In this document: in pieces, positions 47,801-59,601 of the stretch
Position numbering within the stretch: the first letter of the stretch is position 1
Layout: the number at the start of each line of letters is the position of its first letter
Assembly: GCA_019022495.1 (NCBI GenBank)
Contig: JAFEKR010000002.1
Span: 2,356,001 to 2,420,000, forward strand
Direction of reading: 5' to 3'
Length of the DNA: 64,000 nucleotides
Source: Epichloe hybrida
Lineage: Eukaryota; Ascomycota; Sordariomycetes; Hypocreales; Clavicipitaceae
The notes under the pieces: generated by a model
What the model saw: only the letters and a program-made list of their open reading frames with translations
Databases searched by the model: none
What the model was told of the DNA's origin: nothing
Made by a program: the position numbers and the translations under genes

Positions 47801-48533
47801 TATATAATTAACCTTAATTATAAAATAAGCTACTTACTTAGGGCGTAGTTACTATATTAGAGCTTTATAAGGAAAAATAAGATAGGGTACCTTATAACTA
47901 GACGCGTAGGTAAATAAAAAGAAATAATAATAATAATGCCACTAATTAAAAATAACCCCTTATTATAGTTAGTAATATTCTAATAGTAGCTTACATATAG
48001 CTTTACTATAGTAAAATAAATATTATTGCCTATTATATAGCTAGAAAAAACAATATAGATAACCTATATTGATTTTTATAATTAGTTAAATAAACAAGGT
48101 ACCTAATGCTAGGGTTTTAAATAGTCTAACTAGAGGGCTTATATTATAGTTACTATAAGCTTATAGCTATTAGGCATATGTGCGTTTAGTAGTGCTAATA
48201 GTTATTATTATGATTTATAAATTACCTATATATAGTGCATTAGATTACTTAAGGGGTCTAGGGTTAATATAAAAGAGACTAATTTTTCCCCCCTTTTACA
48301 CTTTTCCTTTCTTTTATAATATCCCTTAACCTTATAAGTTACCCTTACTAGCTAAGTAGTAGCTCTCTTATTACTATTGCTTAGTAATTACTAACCTCTT
48401 TTAGTCCCTAATTATTATTATTATTTATCCTTATTTATCTTAGTTTCTTACCTTTATTTAGCTTATAAGTTTATACTCTTATTAGTATAACTTCCTTATC
48501 TAGTCTATTATAGCTAACTTATAGCTAGGTTAC

Positions 48534-49500
48534 TATGTCTAAGTCTTATGCTTAAACTTTACCTTTATTAATACCTTAAGAAAATCTATTAACTAAGAAA
48601 TCTCCTATAAAGTCTCCCTAAAAGTAAACTTCTTCTAAAATCTTATTATAAGTTTATTATATTCTTATAATATCTTTATTACTAACTTACTACTAGTAAA
48701 ATAACTTTAAAGAAGATTTTATATATACGCTATTATTAGTAAGTAGTAATATAAAATATCCTCCTAAAAAATAGTACTTATAAGATTTTAAAATACCTTA
48801 TTAATAAAAAAACCTTCCTAGCTAAATATAATAAGTCTTTAAGTATAATATCTTTACTTACTTATTACTTCTTTATAGCTAATATTTAATAGGCTATTTA
48901 ATAAAATATACTTATTACTTTTAAAATAATAAAAACTATATTATAGTATATCTTTTTTAACTAAAATCTACCTAGTTATTACTAATATACTACTAGACTT
49001 TAGCTTAAATTATATAGCTTTATAATAAGCTATTTAAACTTATTAAAGCTACTCCTAAAGGTAGCTATTACTATTAAAATAAAGTAAGTATAATCCTATT
49101 TCCTAGACACTAGATTACTACTAACTTACTACTAGCCTATTATAAAAGTAAAGAAAAAGCTATAGAATACTATCCTAGTTTATAAAAATTCTAATAAGTA
49201 TAGTTATATTTACTATGCTTAAATATTTACTAATACTACTTATAAGGTAAAATATAATAAACACACTATAATAGTGTTACTAAGTAATACTATAAATCTA
49301 GAGACTTAGATTAATATTATAAACTATCTTCACTTTATAGCCTAGAATATCCTAAAGGTAAGCTTTCTTAACCTATATAGCTAATGCTTAACTAACTTAC
49401 TAGTAGTTTATACTAAATACTATTAATTTACCTAAATATATTAGTTTTATTAAGCTCCCTAGTATACTTTAGGTCTATATATATAGAGAGAGGGATTCTA
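48534..49500 (+). other. Possible antisense open frame remnant in the gypsy element (uncertain)
   Basis: Between the chromodomain and the 3' LTR, the strand opposite to pol has an ATG at 48534. It is followed by about 300 codons in which every stop is TAA or TAG, at a density like that of the decayed pol frames. No homology is recognisable. In RIP-saturated DNA TGA is rare anyway, so this is weak evidence for a lost third gene. Confidence 0.25.
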
Positions 49501-49739
49501 ATAATAAAGATACTCCTAAGGCCTTTTCCTTTATAGCTTCTATAGTTACTAATAATAATAAGGGACTAGTAGTTACTAAGGTTAACTCTATTATAAAGGA
49601 ATAAGTACTTAGTAGCTATATAATAGATTATTTAAGTTTTCTAAGTAAATTAACTTTATTTTCTAATATCTTTAGTATATTAAGTTATAAAATATAACTA
49701 CCTTATATTAACTTTATTACTTAGCTATTACTTATAGTT

Positions 49740-52700
49740 ATTAATAATTTCTCTAGTAATAAAATCCCTTTTTAATACCTAAGAATTCTCTAAAGCATTA
49801 TAGCCCTTTTATTTAACTAGATATTTATAACGCCTTCTATTATAGTAATATAAAATAATTCTCTTAACTTTAAACTCTTATTTATTATCTTTAATAGTAT
49901 CTTATAGTAAGAGCATATCTTTTACATTAATTAGGTCCCCTTTAAAAGGTTTAAGACTAGTAATATTAAATATATTATATAATTAAGTCCTAGGTAGTAA
50001 TTTTAATTAATATACTAATCTATAACTTCTAATTACCTTTTTAATCTTATAAGGGCCTAGATACTTTATAGCTAGCTTCTTACTAGGTTGTCTTAGGTTA
50101 ATATTTTTTATTAATAATAAAATATAGTTACTAACTTTAAACCTTATTAGAGTTCTTTTCTAGTTATAATATTTTTTATACTAAGTCTATAAGTTACTTA
50201 AAAGCTACTTAATTATAGTATACTTCTCTCTTAGTGCTAAAATCCTACTTTTAGCTTAATTATTCACTAAAGGGATATTTACTACTACTTACTATAAACC
50301 TCTAGGATTATAACCTTATAACGCCTTTACTAGTGTGTAGCTATGCGTTAAGTAATTGCTTATGTTATACGCGAATTACGCTATTAATAGGTTATTTACC
50401 TAATTATTTTATTTAGTATAAGTAAAAGCCCTTAAATAATATTCTAAGACCTAGTTTAAATATTCTATCTAACTATTTATCTAGGGGTAAAAAGCAGTGC
50501 TAAGTAGTTACTTTATTATAAGAAGATAGTAAAAAGTTATCTAGAAACCACTAGTAAATATAAAACCTTAGTCTATTATAATACCTTCTAGGGCTCTATA
50601 GTCTTTAAAAACATATTTTAAGAATATAGTTACTAGCCTATTACTAGTTAGTTATATTAAAATAGGAATATAAATACTGTATTTTATGAAATAGTTAATA
50701 ATAACTAAAATTACATTATAGGTTTAATTTAAATCTTTTACTAGTGGAAGTCTAGTAATAAAATCTATTAATAATTCTTAAAAAGGGCGATTAGGCACTA
50801 GTAATATAGCTAGCTTACTATATGGTTTATAATGCCTTAGTTTTAAAGTCTAATAATTTACATAAGTGCTAATATATACCTTTATATCTTTCTTTATTAT
50901 TAGCTAATAATATTAGTTTATAATTTAATAAAGAGTTTTACTTACTCCTTAGTGCCTAGTAGTAGGGTTATTATAAGTTAGTAATAAAATTTCTTTCCTT
51001 ATACCTAGAGGAATAAAAAAATAATTCTTAAATATTAATAGCTTAGAGGGTTTAATTAACTATATCTAGGATATAGCTAAATCACTGCTTTTAAGTAACT
51101 TTAATTAACCTATAGCAAAGTTATTACCTTACTATACTTTATATAATAAGACTTAAATTAAGGGTTTTAATTCTAAGCTCTTTTCTAGAAAGTTAGAGTT
51201 AAACTTAGAAGAGGTTCTCTAAATAGATTAGATCCTAGCTATAATATCTCTATAAGTAATTAGTTTAATAGATACTTCTAGTCTTATAGGGATATAAATA
51301 AGTAATGTTTTTAAGGGGCGTCCTTACTACTTGCTAGTAATAACCTATACTAGTCTATCCCTATTAGAAATAGCTAGTCTAATAGGAAAATTAAAACAAT
51401 TAAGCACTAACTAATATATACGCTAGGTACTAATAGTATTACTATAGCTAGCTTATTACTTATTAACTAAAGTATAAAAAGTATTAAATAACCTTACTAA
51501 TATAACTTTTCTAAGATTATCTAGATTATTAGGTTCTTTAGGAATATAGTTAAGTTATAATTTTTTAAAACCCTAGATATTAGTAGTATTATTATAGCGT
51601 TATTATAACTAACTATTAGTTACATTAAGTGACGTTTTTATAAAACCTATAGCATTAATAATATTGCTATAGTGTTCCTATCTCTTAGTATTTATAAATT
51701 TAGATTAAAAGGTAAGAAGTTATATAGTTATTACTTTCTCTTTCCTTACCTTACTTATAAAATCTAGTCTTCTTAAAAGTAAGTTAGTAGGATTTAATTT
51801 CCTTACATAATATATAATCTTAAAATTAAAAGGATAAAGCTTATTAAGCATAGTTACTTACTTACTAGTAAGCTTAGGCTTTATAGCAAGGTACTTATAG
51901 TTTAAATAATCTATAATAACTTTAATTATATAAGCTAAATAAGCGAGATAGTGTCTCTATATATAAAAAGCCTCTTAGATAGCTAATAATTTACTATTAG
52001 GTATTAAATATTATAATTTAGTATTAGTTATTTTTCTTAATATAAATATAACTAGGTGCTAGTAACCTAGCACTAACATTATAAGTATAGCCCTAATCGC
52101 ATATCTAGATATATCTATCTTTACTCTAAGATATATAAGTAAGTTAAAATACACTAAAATTAGCGCTTCCTAAAATCTTTATTAAAGCTCTCTAAACGCT
52201 ACTAGCTTGCGGGGTTTTAGTTTAAATATCACTAGTTAATTCCCTCTAAGGTAATCTATTAATAGAATAATAACTTTACTATACTATTTAATAAAATAGT
52301 AGTAAAATCTAGTAAAACTAAGAAATAACTAAATATTAAAAACACTGCGTAGTATTAGCTAGGTTATAATTACTTTAACTCTTACTAGGTCTATTATAAT
52401 ACCTTTCTTTAATATCTTAAAGCCTAAAAATTTAACTTCCTTAACTAAAAATTAACACTTCTTAAGGTTAATAAAAAGACTTACCTCTCTAAACCTACGT
52501 AAAACTTATTTAATATACTCTATATAATCTTTAACCTTACTACTATATATTAGTGTATTATCTAGATAGATAATATAAGTCTTATTAATAAGTCCTTTAA
52601 GAGTATTATTAATATACTCCTAAAAAGTTACTAGTATGTTAACTAGTTTAAATAGCATTACTAGATATTTAAAGTAGCTATATTAATAATAAAACGCTAT

Positions 52701-54950
52701 TTTTCACTTATTGCCTAAGCAAATATATAGCTAGTAGTATGTATCTTTTAAATCTAGGACTATAAAAATAACTACGCTTACTAATTAATTAAGAATTTTA
52801 GCGATAAGGGGTAAAGGGGCCTTATTCTTAATTGTGATTTTATTTAAGCCCCTATAATTTATATAAAGCCTTAATTTCCCTCCTTTCTTTAGAATAAATA
52901 AAATTAGGGCTTTAGCTAGGCTAACTAATTTTCTAATTTACCCTTTAAGCTATGCACTTATAAGGTACTCTCTAAGAACCTCTAGCTTCCTTTTAGCTAA
53001 ATTATATATAGGCCCCTAAGGTAGTGTTTTCCTTTCTTCTAATTTAATTATATAAGTATAACCTCCTAGTTTAGGAAGCTTACTTACTAACTCTTTAGAA
53101 AAAACATCTATAAACTCCCTATATTTTTCTAGGATTATTAGTATAGGGCGCTTAGTGCTCTTATCCTAATTTAACGTAGCTTCTTTGCTGCTTATGCTTT
53201 CTAAAATTAGTATAACTATAATACCTTTGCTTTTTTACTATAAATAAGCATACTTAAGGATTTATATAGTTACTTTACTATTTATTTATATATCTATTAC
53301 TACTAGGTCCTTTAATTAGCCTTTTCCTTTTCCTTTTTGATTTTTATTTTCTAGAATACTTAGCCTAATCTTTATTACTTCTAATAATAAAGTAATTACT
53401 ACTATTTTTTTCTCTTTATATACTTACTACTTACTATAAGTAAAAGAGAGACATTTTATTATTACTAGATATCTCTAGTATTTATGCTCCTAATATATAA
53501 TTATAAGTAAATACTCTTTAATCTAGTTTATACCTAGAATTATCCCTTTACTTATATTAGTAATAAAGTAGCTAACTTAGCAGACCTTTATAAATCCTAT
53601 ACTATCTTTTATCTTAACTAATTTTTTTAGAATTCCTTAATATAAAATTACTTTTTTACTTACACTCTTTAATATCCTATCTAATTAAATTATATTCTCC
53701 TAATCCTTTTTTAATAATAATTTTAGATAAATTATTAAAGACTATACGCTTATATTAAATAGCGCTTATATAGCTAATCACTAGTTATCTTATTATAAAG
53801 ATACTTACATTCTTATTTTATTATCTATAGGGTATTCTATAGTAAGATTATATTCCTAGGTCTATGCTAATTAAACTAGTATTATATTAGGAGATATAGC
53901 TTTATTACTACTTTCTCTATACTTCTTAGTTATATACTTAGTACTTTTATAGGTAAAATAATCTAGTGCCTAATAAGTTAGTATAGTATGCCTAGGCTTT
54001 CTATATTTATAGCACACTAAGGATAATTTTCCCCCTTAGTCTTTGCTTTATTACTACGCCCTATTTATAGGTAATATAAAATAAGAGTATTACCTTTTTT
54101 TTTTAGAGTCCTAACCTTTTTTATTATTTTAGCTTAAACCTATTATAACCTTTGCTTTCTTACCCTAGCCTTATAGTTAGCTCTAGGTTATTAGGATCTC
54201 TTAACTAATTATTTACTTCCTTATAGTATTATTTAAGCTATTTAGAAAAATTATAATTCTTAGATATATAGGGATTTCTTTAGGTAACTTAGCTTTTACC
54301 TTATCCTAGGCTTATATAAAGGATTAAAATAATTAGCTATTCTTTTACCTAAGATTTAGTAGTAACCTTATTACTTCTAAGTATCTTATACTTATATCTA
54401 TTATTCTAGTTTTTAACTATTCTAGGAAATCTACCTAGGTAATTAATAAATAATTTATATGCTTATTTATAGCTATATAACGCATTTACTATTACTTTAT
54501 ATTACTAGCTAGGTAGTTACTTATATATACTACCTTAGTTATATTATTCTTAAAGGTATAGTAGTTTAATTTAAATAGTATATTTAAGTTTACTAAGAAA
54601 TTCTATAGGCTTTTATATATTTCCCCTTTATATATAGGCATTTTTATCTACTTTTTAATAAGATTACCTTACTATATAATTACTACTATATTACTATAGA
54701 CTATAGGTAAAATTATAGCTAATGTTTAAGGGGTAATTATAGGTCTAGATTAAGGGGTAATTATAGGTCTAGTTTAAGGTTTAGCTAATCCTAGATTTGC
54801 CTTAAGCTCTTTAATTTATACCTTTATCTATAAGACCTCTTATCTTCTCTAAAGGCAATGTAGCTTAGATTATATAACCTTATAGTATTACTATAATGCC
54901 CTTTTTTCTTTAGTTATATTATCTATACCTTTACTTAAATTAGGATTAAG
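49740..54950 (-). pseudogene. Gypsy gag-pol remnant (zinc knuckle, RT, integrase, chromodomain)
   Basis: Reading the minus strand through RIP-type stops, a decayed CCHC knuckle (VCYKYRKPRHTILTY) lies at about 53960-54020. RT spans about 52300-52950 ([20 protein letters not shown] and IYLDNTLIYSS near 52560, YLDD changed to YLDN). The integrase core lies around 50560-50800 (LLIDFITRLPLVKDL and GIIIDQGFIFTSGF). A C-terminal chromodomain lies at about 49770-49890 (RRRYKYLVK*KGYNALENS). This order defines a Ty3/gypsy chromovirus. A 21-bp direct duplication sits in the gag region at about 54727-54771. No intact protein is possible. Confidence 0.85.
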
Positions 54951-55130
54951 TGGCGTTTATTATACTCTATTATCTATAGTTTTAGATTATAGGGGTTCTC
55001 TATTTTCCTAATTATCTATAGCTTTATTATTATAAGGTACTAGCGTGTTTCTTATAGATCTTTAGAGTATTAGCTATATAATAATCTAGCTAATAGTTTA
55101 TATCCTTAAAAAGGTTAAGAGAGATTAATT

Positions 55131-55400
55131 TATTATGGCTTATACTAAAAGGTTAAGAATAAAGTAATAGCTAAGACTATTATAGTTACTACTAGATAGA
55201 TACTAGCTAGGGGTAAGTGTGTAAAGGTTTTAATCTCTAACCTAGTACTTATAATATGCGTAGTCTTTAATAAATACCTTACTTTATAAGCACGTGGCTA
55301 TCTTGTAGCTAGCTAGTCTCTTTGTTATCCACATAGCCTAAAGGTTCTCTAAAGACCCGCTTCGATAAACATCCTATCTTTGACCTCTGCGCTCCTGACA
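55131..55400 (-). repeat. Gypsy 5' LTR (270 bp)
   Basis: This is the partner of 47517-47786. Its right-hand 110 bp (outer end of the element) are unmutated, while the first 150 bp carry T and A in place of C and G. Confidence 0.95.
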
Positions 55401-55405
55401 CTTTA

Positions 55406-56760
55406 TATAGTAGTAGTATACTTAGTTTCTTTATAAGTGTTTTACTTACTTATTACTACCTTTAACTATAATTAGTAATAATATAATATTATAAATGCCT
55501 TTCTTAATACTAAAGCATAAGGAGATATCTATATTAAATAACCCTATAGTTACTTAGATAGTATAACTAAAGTCTATAAGCTTAAAAGAGCTCTCTATAG
55601 CTTACCTATTTCTTCTCTTTAGTAACTAAATAATATTACTAAAGAACTTAAATAGTAGGGCTTTAAGAGGCTATTAAGTAAACTCTGTATTTTTTAATAT
55701 AATAACGTTATACTTCTTCTATACGTGGATAATATAATTATTGTAGGAAAGACCCTTATAATTATTATAAATATTATTAAGGAATTATAGAAACACTACA
55801 AATTAAAGTATTTAGGTAATATTAAGCTATTTCTTAGCATTAAATTCGTCTATAATTATACTAATTACACTATACTTCTTTACTAAAGGCTTTATATATA
55901 GACTATTATAAAGAAATTTAATATTAATAACCTTAACGCTTTAAATATTCCCTAGCTTTTAAAGACTATTATTCTAGCTAATTAAAAAGAGCTTAATATA
56001 GTCTATAACCTCTCTAACTAGGCAAAATATATAGGAAGCTTTAACTAGCTTTTAGTATTTACATAACCTAATATTACATTTATAGTTAATTAACTTTATA
56101 GTGCGAATTCCGCACTAAAGCAAGTATATATAAATCTTAAGAAATACCTTTAGTAATACCTTATAGGAGTAGATAATTTAGGAATTATTCTTAGAGAATA
56201 TAGTTCTTTAGACCTTAAATTAATGCTTTAAGTAAAGGGATTTAGTAATATCTCTCTTACTAATAATCTAGATATAAGATATTTAACCATAGGGTATATT
56301 ATAACCCTTACTAGAGAATATATCCTTTAGTAATTAAAGAAATAAACTCTTATAGCCCTTAGCTTTATAGAAGCTAAATTTATTAACCTTATACTAACTA
56401 GCCTCTTAATGCTCTAAGTTACTTAACTTCTTAATAACTTTAGGATTAAGTAATTATACCTATTACTACTATTTATAAATAGCTAGAATATAAAAGCTAA
56501 TATGCTTAATAAGAAGCATAAGGGACACACTTATTATATTAATTTACACTATAAATAGATTATATAGAAAGCTTATTAAGGGGATTTTTATCTTTAATAG
56601 ATTAGCACTAAATAAATAATTACTAACGGATTTATAAAAGGTCTAGAACGCGTTAAACACAGTGATTTTATTCGCTTTCTTTAAATAATAAAGGCTAAGG
56701 ACTTTATAAAGGGAGATATTTTAGAAGCTTTATAAATAACCTTAATTTTTTACTTTTCTT
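55406..56760 (+). pseudogene. Copia pol remnant, right part (RT and RNase H)
   Basis: The reading frame continues that interrupted at 47516. It shows YNIINAFLNT near 55490, KVYKLKRALYSLP near 55570, LLLYVDNIIIVG at about 55713-55746 (YVDD with the second Asp changed to Asn), and the copia RNase H motif ALSFIEAKFI near 56356-56385. TAA and TAG stops are scattered throughout. A purine-rich tract (ctaggggtag) precedes the 3' LTR. Confidence 0.85.
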
Positions 56761-56802
56761 TTCTTCCTTTTTATCACTAGATAGATATACTACTAGGGGT
56801 AG

Positions 56803-57071
56803 TGTTAAGAATATTCACAGCCTTATATCATAGCCTTAGATATTAGGCATTACTCTTATTACCCCCTCTTTGTTTAATAATATAGCTTCCCGCATTGCGT
56901 TTAATATCACGGTTTATTATAGGCTTTATTTAAAGACCTAGATTTATTACTTATAGATTTAAAGCTTATAAGCTTCCCTTTTCTCTTCTAGATTACGAAT
57001 TCCTAGATAGCAATTCTACATCATCATCTTCTCTTCTGCTCTCTCTTTGCCTCCGTCTGCATCATTCCACA
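56803..57071 (+). repeat. Copia 3' LTR (269 bp)
   Basis: It begins TGTTAAGAATATTC and ends CATCATTCCACA, followed by the duplication tatac. The last 80 bp are unmutated relative to the 5' LTR, while the first 125 bp are mutated. Confidence 0.95.
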
Positions 57072-59601
57072 TATACTATCACAGTCTCTTTGGTGTATCT
57101 GAGCTTTGTTCTCAGTGACGTCCCCGGGAACATGACGATGGATGGTCATTTCGCCATGTTGACGTGACCGAAGCCGATAATGTCCATCTCTGCGTCCTCG
57201 GCCACCGGTTGAACCCTTCTCATCCCGCACAACACAGAAGTCGTCCGCGTGCCTCGAGTCACTCCCCAATCTGGCCCGCAGCCCGTGGCATTGACCAAGC
57301 CAGCTTTGTCGATCCCGCATGCATACATATCTATTCACCGGACATGACGCATCATGTACATAGCCTAGGCTCCGTGCGCGACAAAGAAACAAGGATGGCT
57401 CCAGAACTCACTTGAAAGTTTTCCGCCAGATTGCCATCTTGCAGTGGGAGAATAGGCGGGTGTTTCCGAGGCTAATGAATGGCTGGCATCCGAGGCCGTC
57501 ATGGTCGTTGGAATAAAGCCCAAGGAGGAGGAGGCTCTGTGCCGCCTCAGGCCTGGCTAGGCTGGCTGCCAAAATTGGCGTTTGGCATGGCTCGTTGGGC
57601 ATGGCTTTGGGCATGGAGCCAGCTCTTCGGGACTTCTCGTATTCGGCCAAATCACAAAAGGCCTCGGAAATGGATGGCTTTTTGCTTCTCCTCCGGCCGG
57701 GCCCCCCCCCCCCCTGTTTCCAGTGTCCACGCGTCCGTCCCGCCGTTTGAGTTAATAATAAACACGGTGGAGATTGTGAAAGTCGCACTCCTTTGTATGT
57801 ACATGTACATGGACTCCGCAGCAAGTGGTGTGCTGCGCTGTGCTGCGCTGTGCTGCGCTGTGCTAGGATATTCCTGTTAGTCTAGGGTCCCGGGTCCTAG
57901 GGTTCTCCCAAGAAATTATTGAATGGGAGCCAATCTCGAGCGCCGGGTCATGGCCTATTAGCGCTTGGCATCTGAACTTGTGTCGGCGACCCCCCCCCCC
58001 CTCTCCGTCCCCCCTCTCCGTCACGTCGCATCGTGGCGGCTCCGTTAGGTCCTCGATGTTAGCTTGGGCCGAATCAGCCGAAACTACGGAGTACGGAGCA
58101 CATGCGGTCCGTAGTCCGTAATGCTCCGCAGAACTCACCGGGTACTATTTATGTGTGCACAGTCTAATCCCTGTTTGATTTTATGATGGACTTGGACTTG
58201 GGACTTTTTTTCATCGCACTAGGTAGGGTAAGGGGTACCTTAATTCACGTGTATTTCACTAGTTCCACCTAGTACCTCCTACTAGCGTAAATACCTCTTC
58301 AGCATTCCTAATAGCTTCACTCACTATTATAGCCACTCAGAGCTAATAGTGCCTGCCCCGCGTGGGCGTGGGGCTTGTACCTGGTGTATGTACATAAAAG
58401 CACTATCATCCAGGGATTAGACAAGTACATACTCAGTGATGCGTACCGTGCAGCAAGATGAGGGCGCACAGTACAGTACGAACCGCGATTGCGCGCGACA
58501 ACGGAAGTACATTTTCGACACATGCGACGATGGATCTTGCATTGCAACACCCCCCGCACTCAATCGGTGCCCATCATGCCCTCTTGCATCTTTTCGTCCA
58601 ATATGGGCCATGGCGGTTTCTGCCCCGACGGCGGGCACCCGCACACTGTGCTGCCAATCAATTCTCTTGCCAAGTCGAGCTTGCGCGACAAGTAAACTTT
58701 CTGTCGTGTCATATTAAATGTTCCTACAGTGGGTCCCAGGTGTATATTTAAGGACTTTAAATTCCTTCTTGCTAAAGGACGTTTCAAGAGATATAAAAGT
58801 GAACGTGTAACAGGAGTAACCCGCGTCACGTCACGCCAAGGACAGAAAATTGAAACACGGCATTGAACGTGAGAAGCTCATGAGGAGCGAGGAGAAGAAG
58901 ATTTTTCGAATTCCGAATGGATGACGAGGCGACGACGATTTCCCTTTTTTTTTCTTCTTCCCCTTGCTAGTTCCTCAACACCACATGGGGTTGCATGCAG
59001 CGTTGTCCGTTCCGGAATGAAATCTGCAGTTATAAAACAATTACAAAAAAAAAAAAAAGGGGGAGCTTCCCAAAGACTCTAATTCACGGATACTTCGATT
59101 CAAGACGTGACAAGATTGGCAGGAGGGCTACCGTTCGCAAATGTTCTAGAGCCGGGCCCGCATAGCCAGGAACGCTGTTCGTTGTTCACTCATTGTTATT
59201 GTGTTCAGAGCCTGCCTGGCTTTGGACATTGGCCGTTGAGAAACACCGAGACATTTTCGGCATGTTTCCTCGCCATGGATTGTCATCAACATGCCGACTT
59301 TGCACACCGTGATGCAACGTACCAATCACCAATCAATGAGATTTCTCGCCATGGCGTCAAGATGTCAGTGGTGTGAAGCATTGCGTGTACTATACGTGCG
59401 TACGTCACGACAAAAGACATGGATCGGGTTCTGAACCCGAGCTATGACTTGCTACATAACTTATCATCCTTTTGTCTGCAACAACTTATCCGCTGTATGC
59501 CATGCCACGCTGCGCTGCAACGGCGTTGGAACGGTGTTCGCGGCAAACGCGACCGTGTCTCGCAACATACGACTCGTCCTCTTTCAGGTGCTACACCTGC
59601 T
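57072..59601. other. Gene-free region right of the retrotransposon block
   Basis: These 2.5 kb of ordinary composition hold short open frames without recognisable domains. They contain a (tgctgcgctg)3 tandem at 57831-57860, C-rich runs near 57703 and 57991, a TACGGAGTA 9-mer at 58085-58093 with several degenerate copies nearby, and an A14 run near 59045. The 3' UTR of UFD2 should fall in the last few hundred bases. Confidence 0.5.
57831..57860. repeat. Three-copy 10-bp tandem repeat tgctgcgctg
   Basis: Three perfect adjacent copies are followed by a partial fourth (tgct). The repeat is intergenic. Confidence 0.85.

Larger units (their letters stand above)
47517..55400 (-). mobile_element. 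Degenerate Ty3/gypsy chromodomain retrotransposon (chromovirus), nested, RIP-mutated
   Basis: This 7,884-bp element begins TGTCACGG and ends TCCTGACA, is bounded by 270-bp LTRs and is flanked by the perfect duplication cttta (47512-47516, 55401-55405). On the minus strand the order is gag with a decayed CCHC knuckle, protease, RT (with YLDN), integrase and a C-terminal chromodomain. A polypurine tract (AAGGGGGG on the minus strand, 47791-47800) abuts its 3' LTR. Fungal chromoviruses are usually 5.5-7 kb. The excess here is a 1.9-kb segment between the chromodomain and the 3' LTR. Confidence 0.95.
43265..57071 (+). mobile_element. Degenerate Ty1/copia LTR retrotransposon, RIP-mutated, split by a nested gypsy element
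   Basis: The element starts TGTTGAGG and ends CCACA, and is flanked by the 5-bp target duplication tatac (43260-43264 and 57072-57076). Its two 269-bp LTRs align end to end without gaps. Removing the nested element and its duplication leaves about 5.9 kb, a normal copia size. The coding order is gag, protease, integrase, reverse transcriptase, RNase H on the plus strand, which defines copia (integrase before RT). The whole interior is AT-rich with TAA or TAG at most expected Gln and Trp codons, the mark of RIP. The boundaries of the AT-rich block coincide with the element ends. It cannot encode functional protein. Confidence 0.95.

Noticed and set aside
57408..57824. 138-codon minus-strand open frame to the right of the retrotransposon
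   Set aside because: It crosses a C-rich homopolymer, has no family resemblance and overlaps a 133-codon frame on the other strand; there is no support for a gene.
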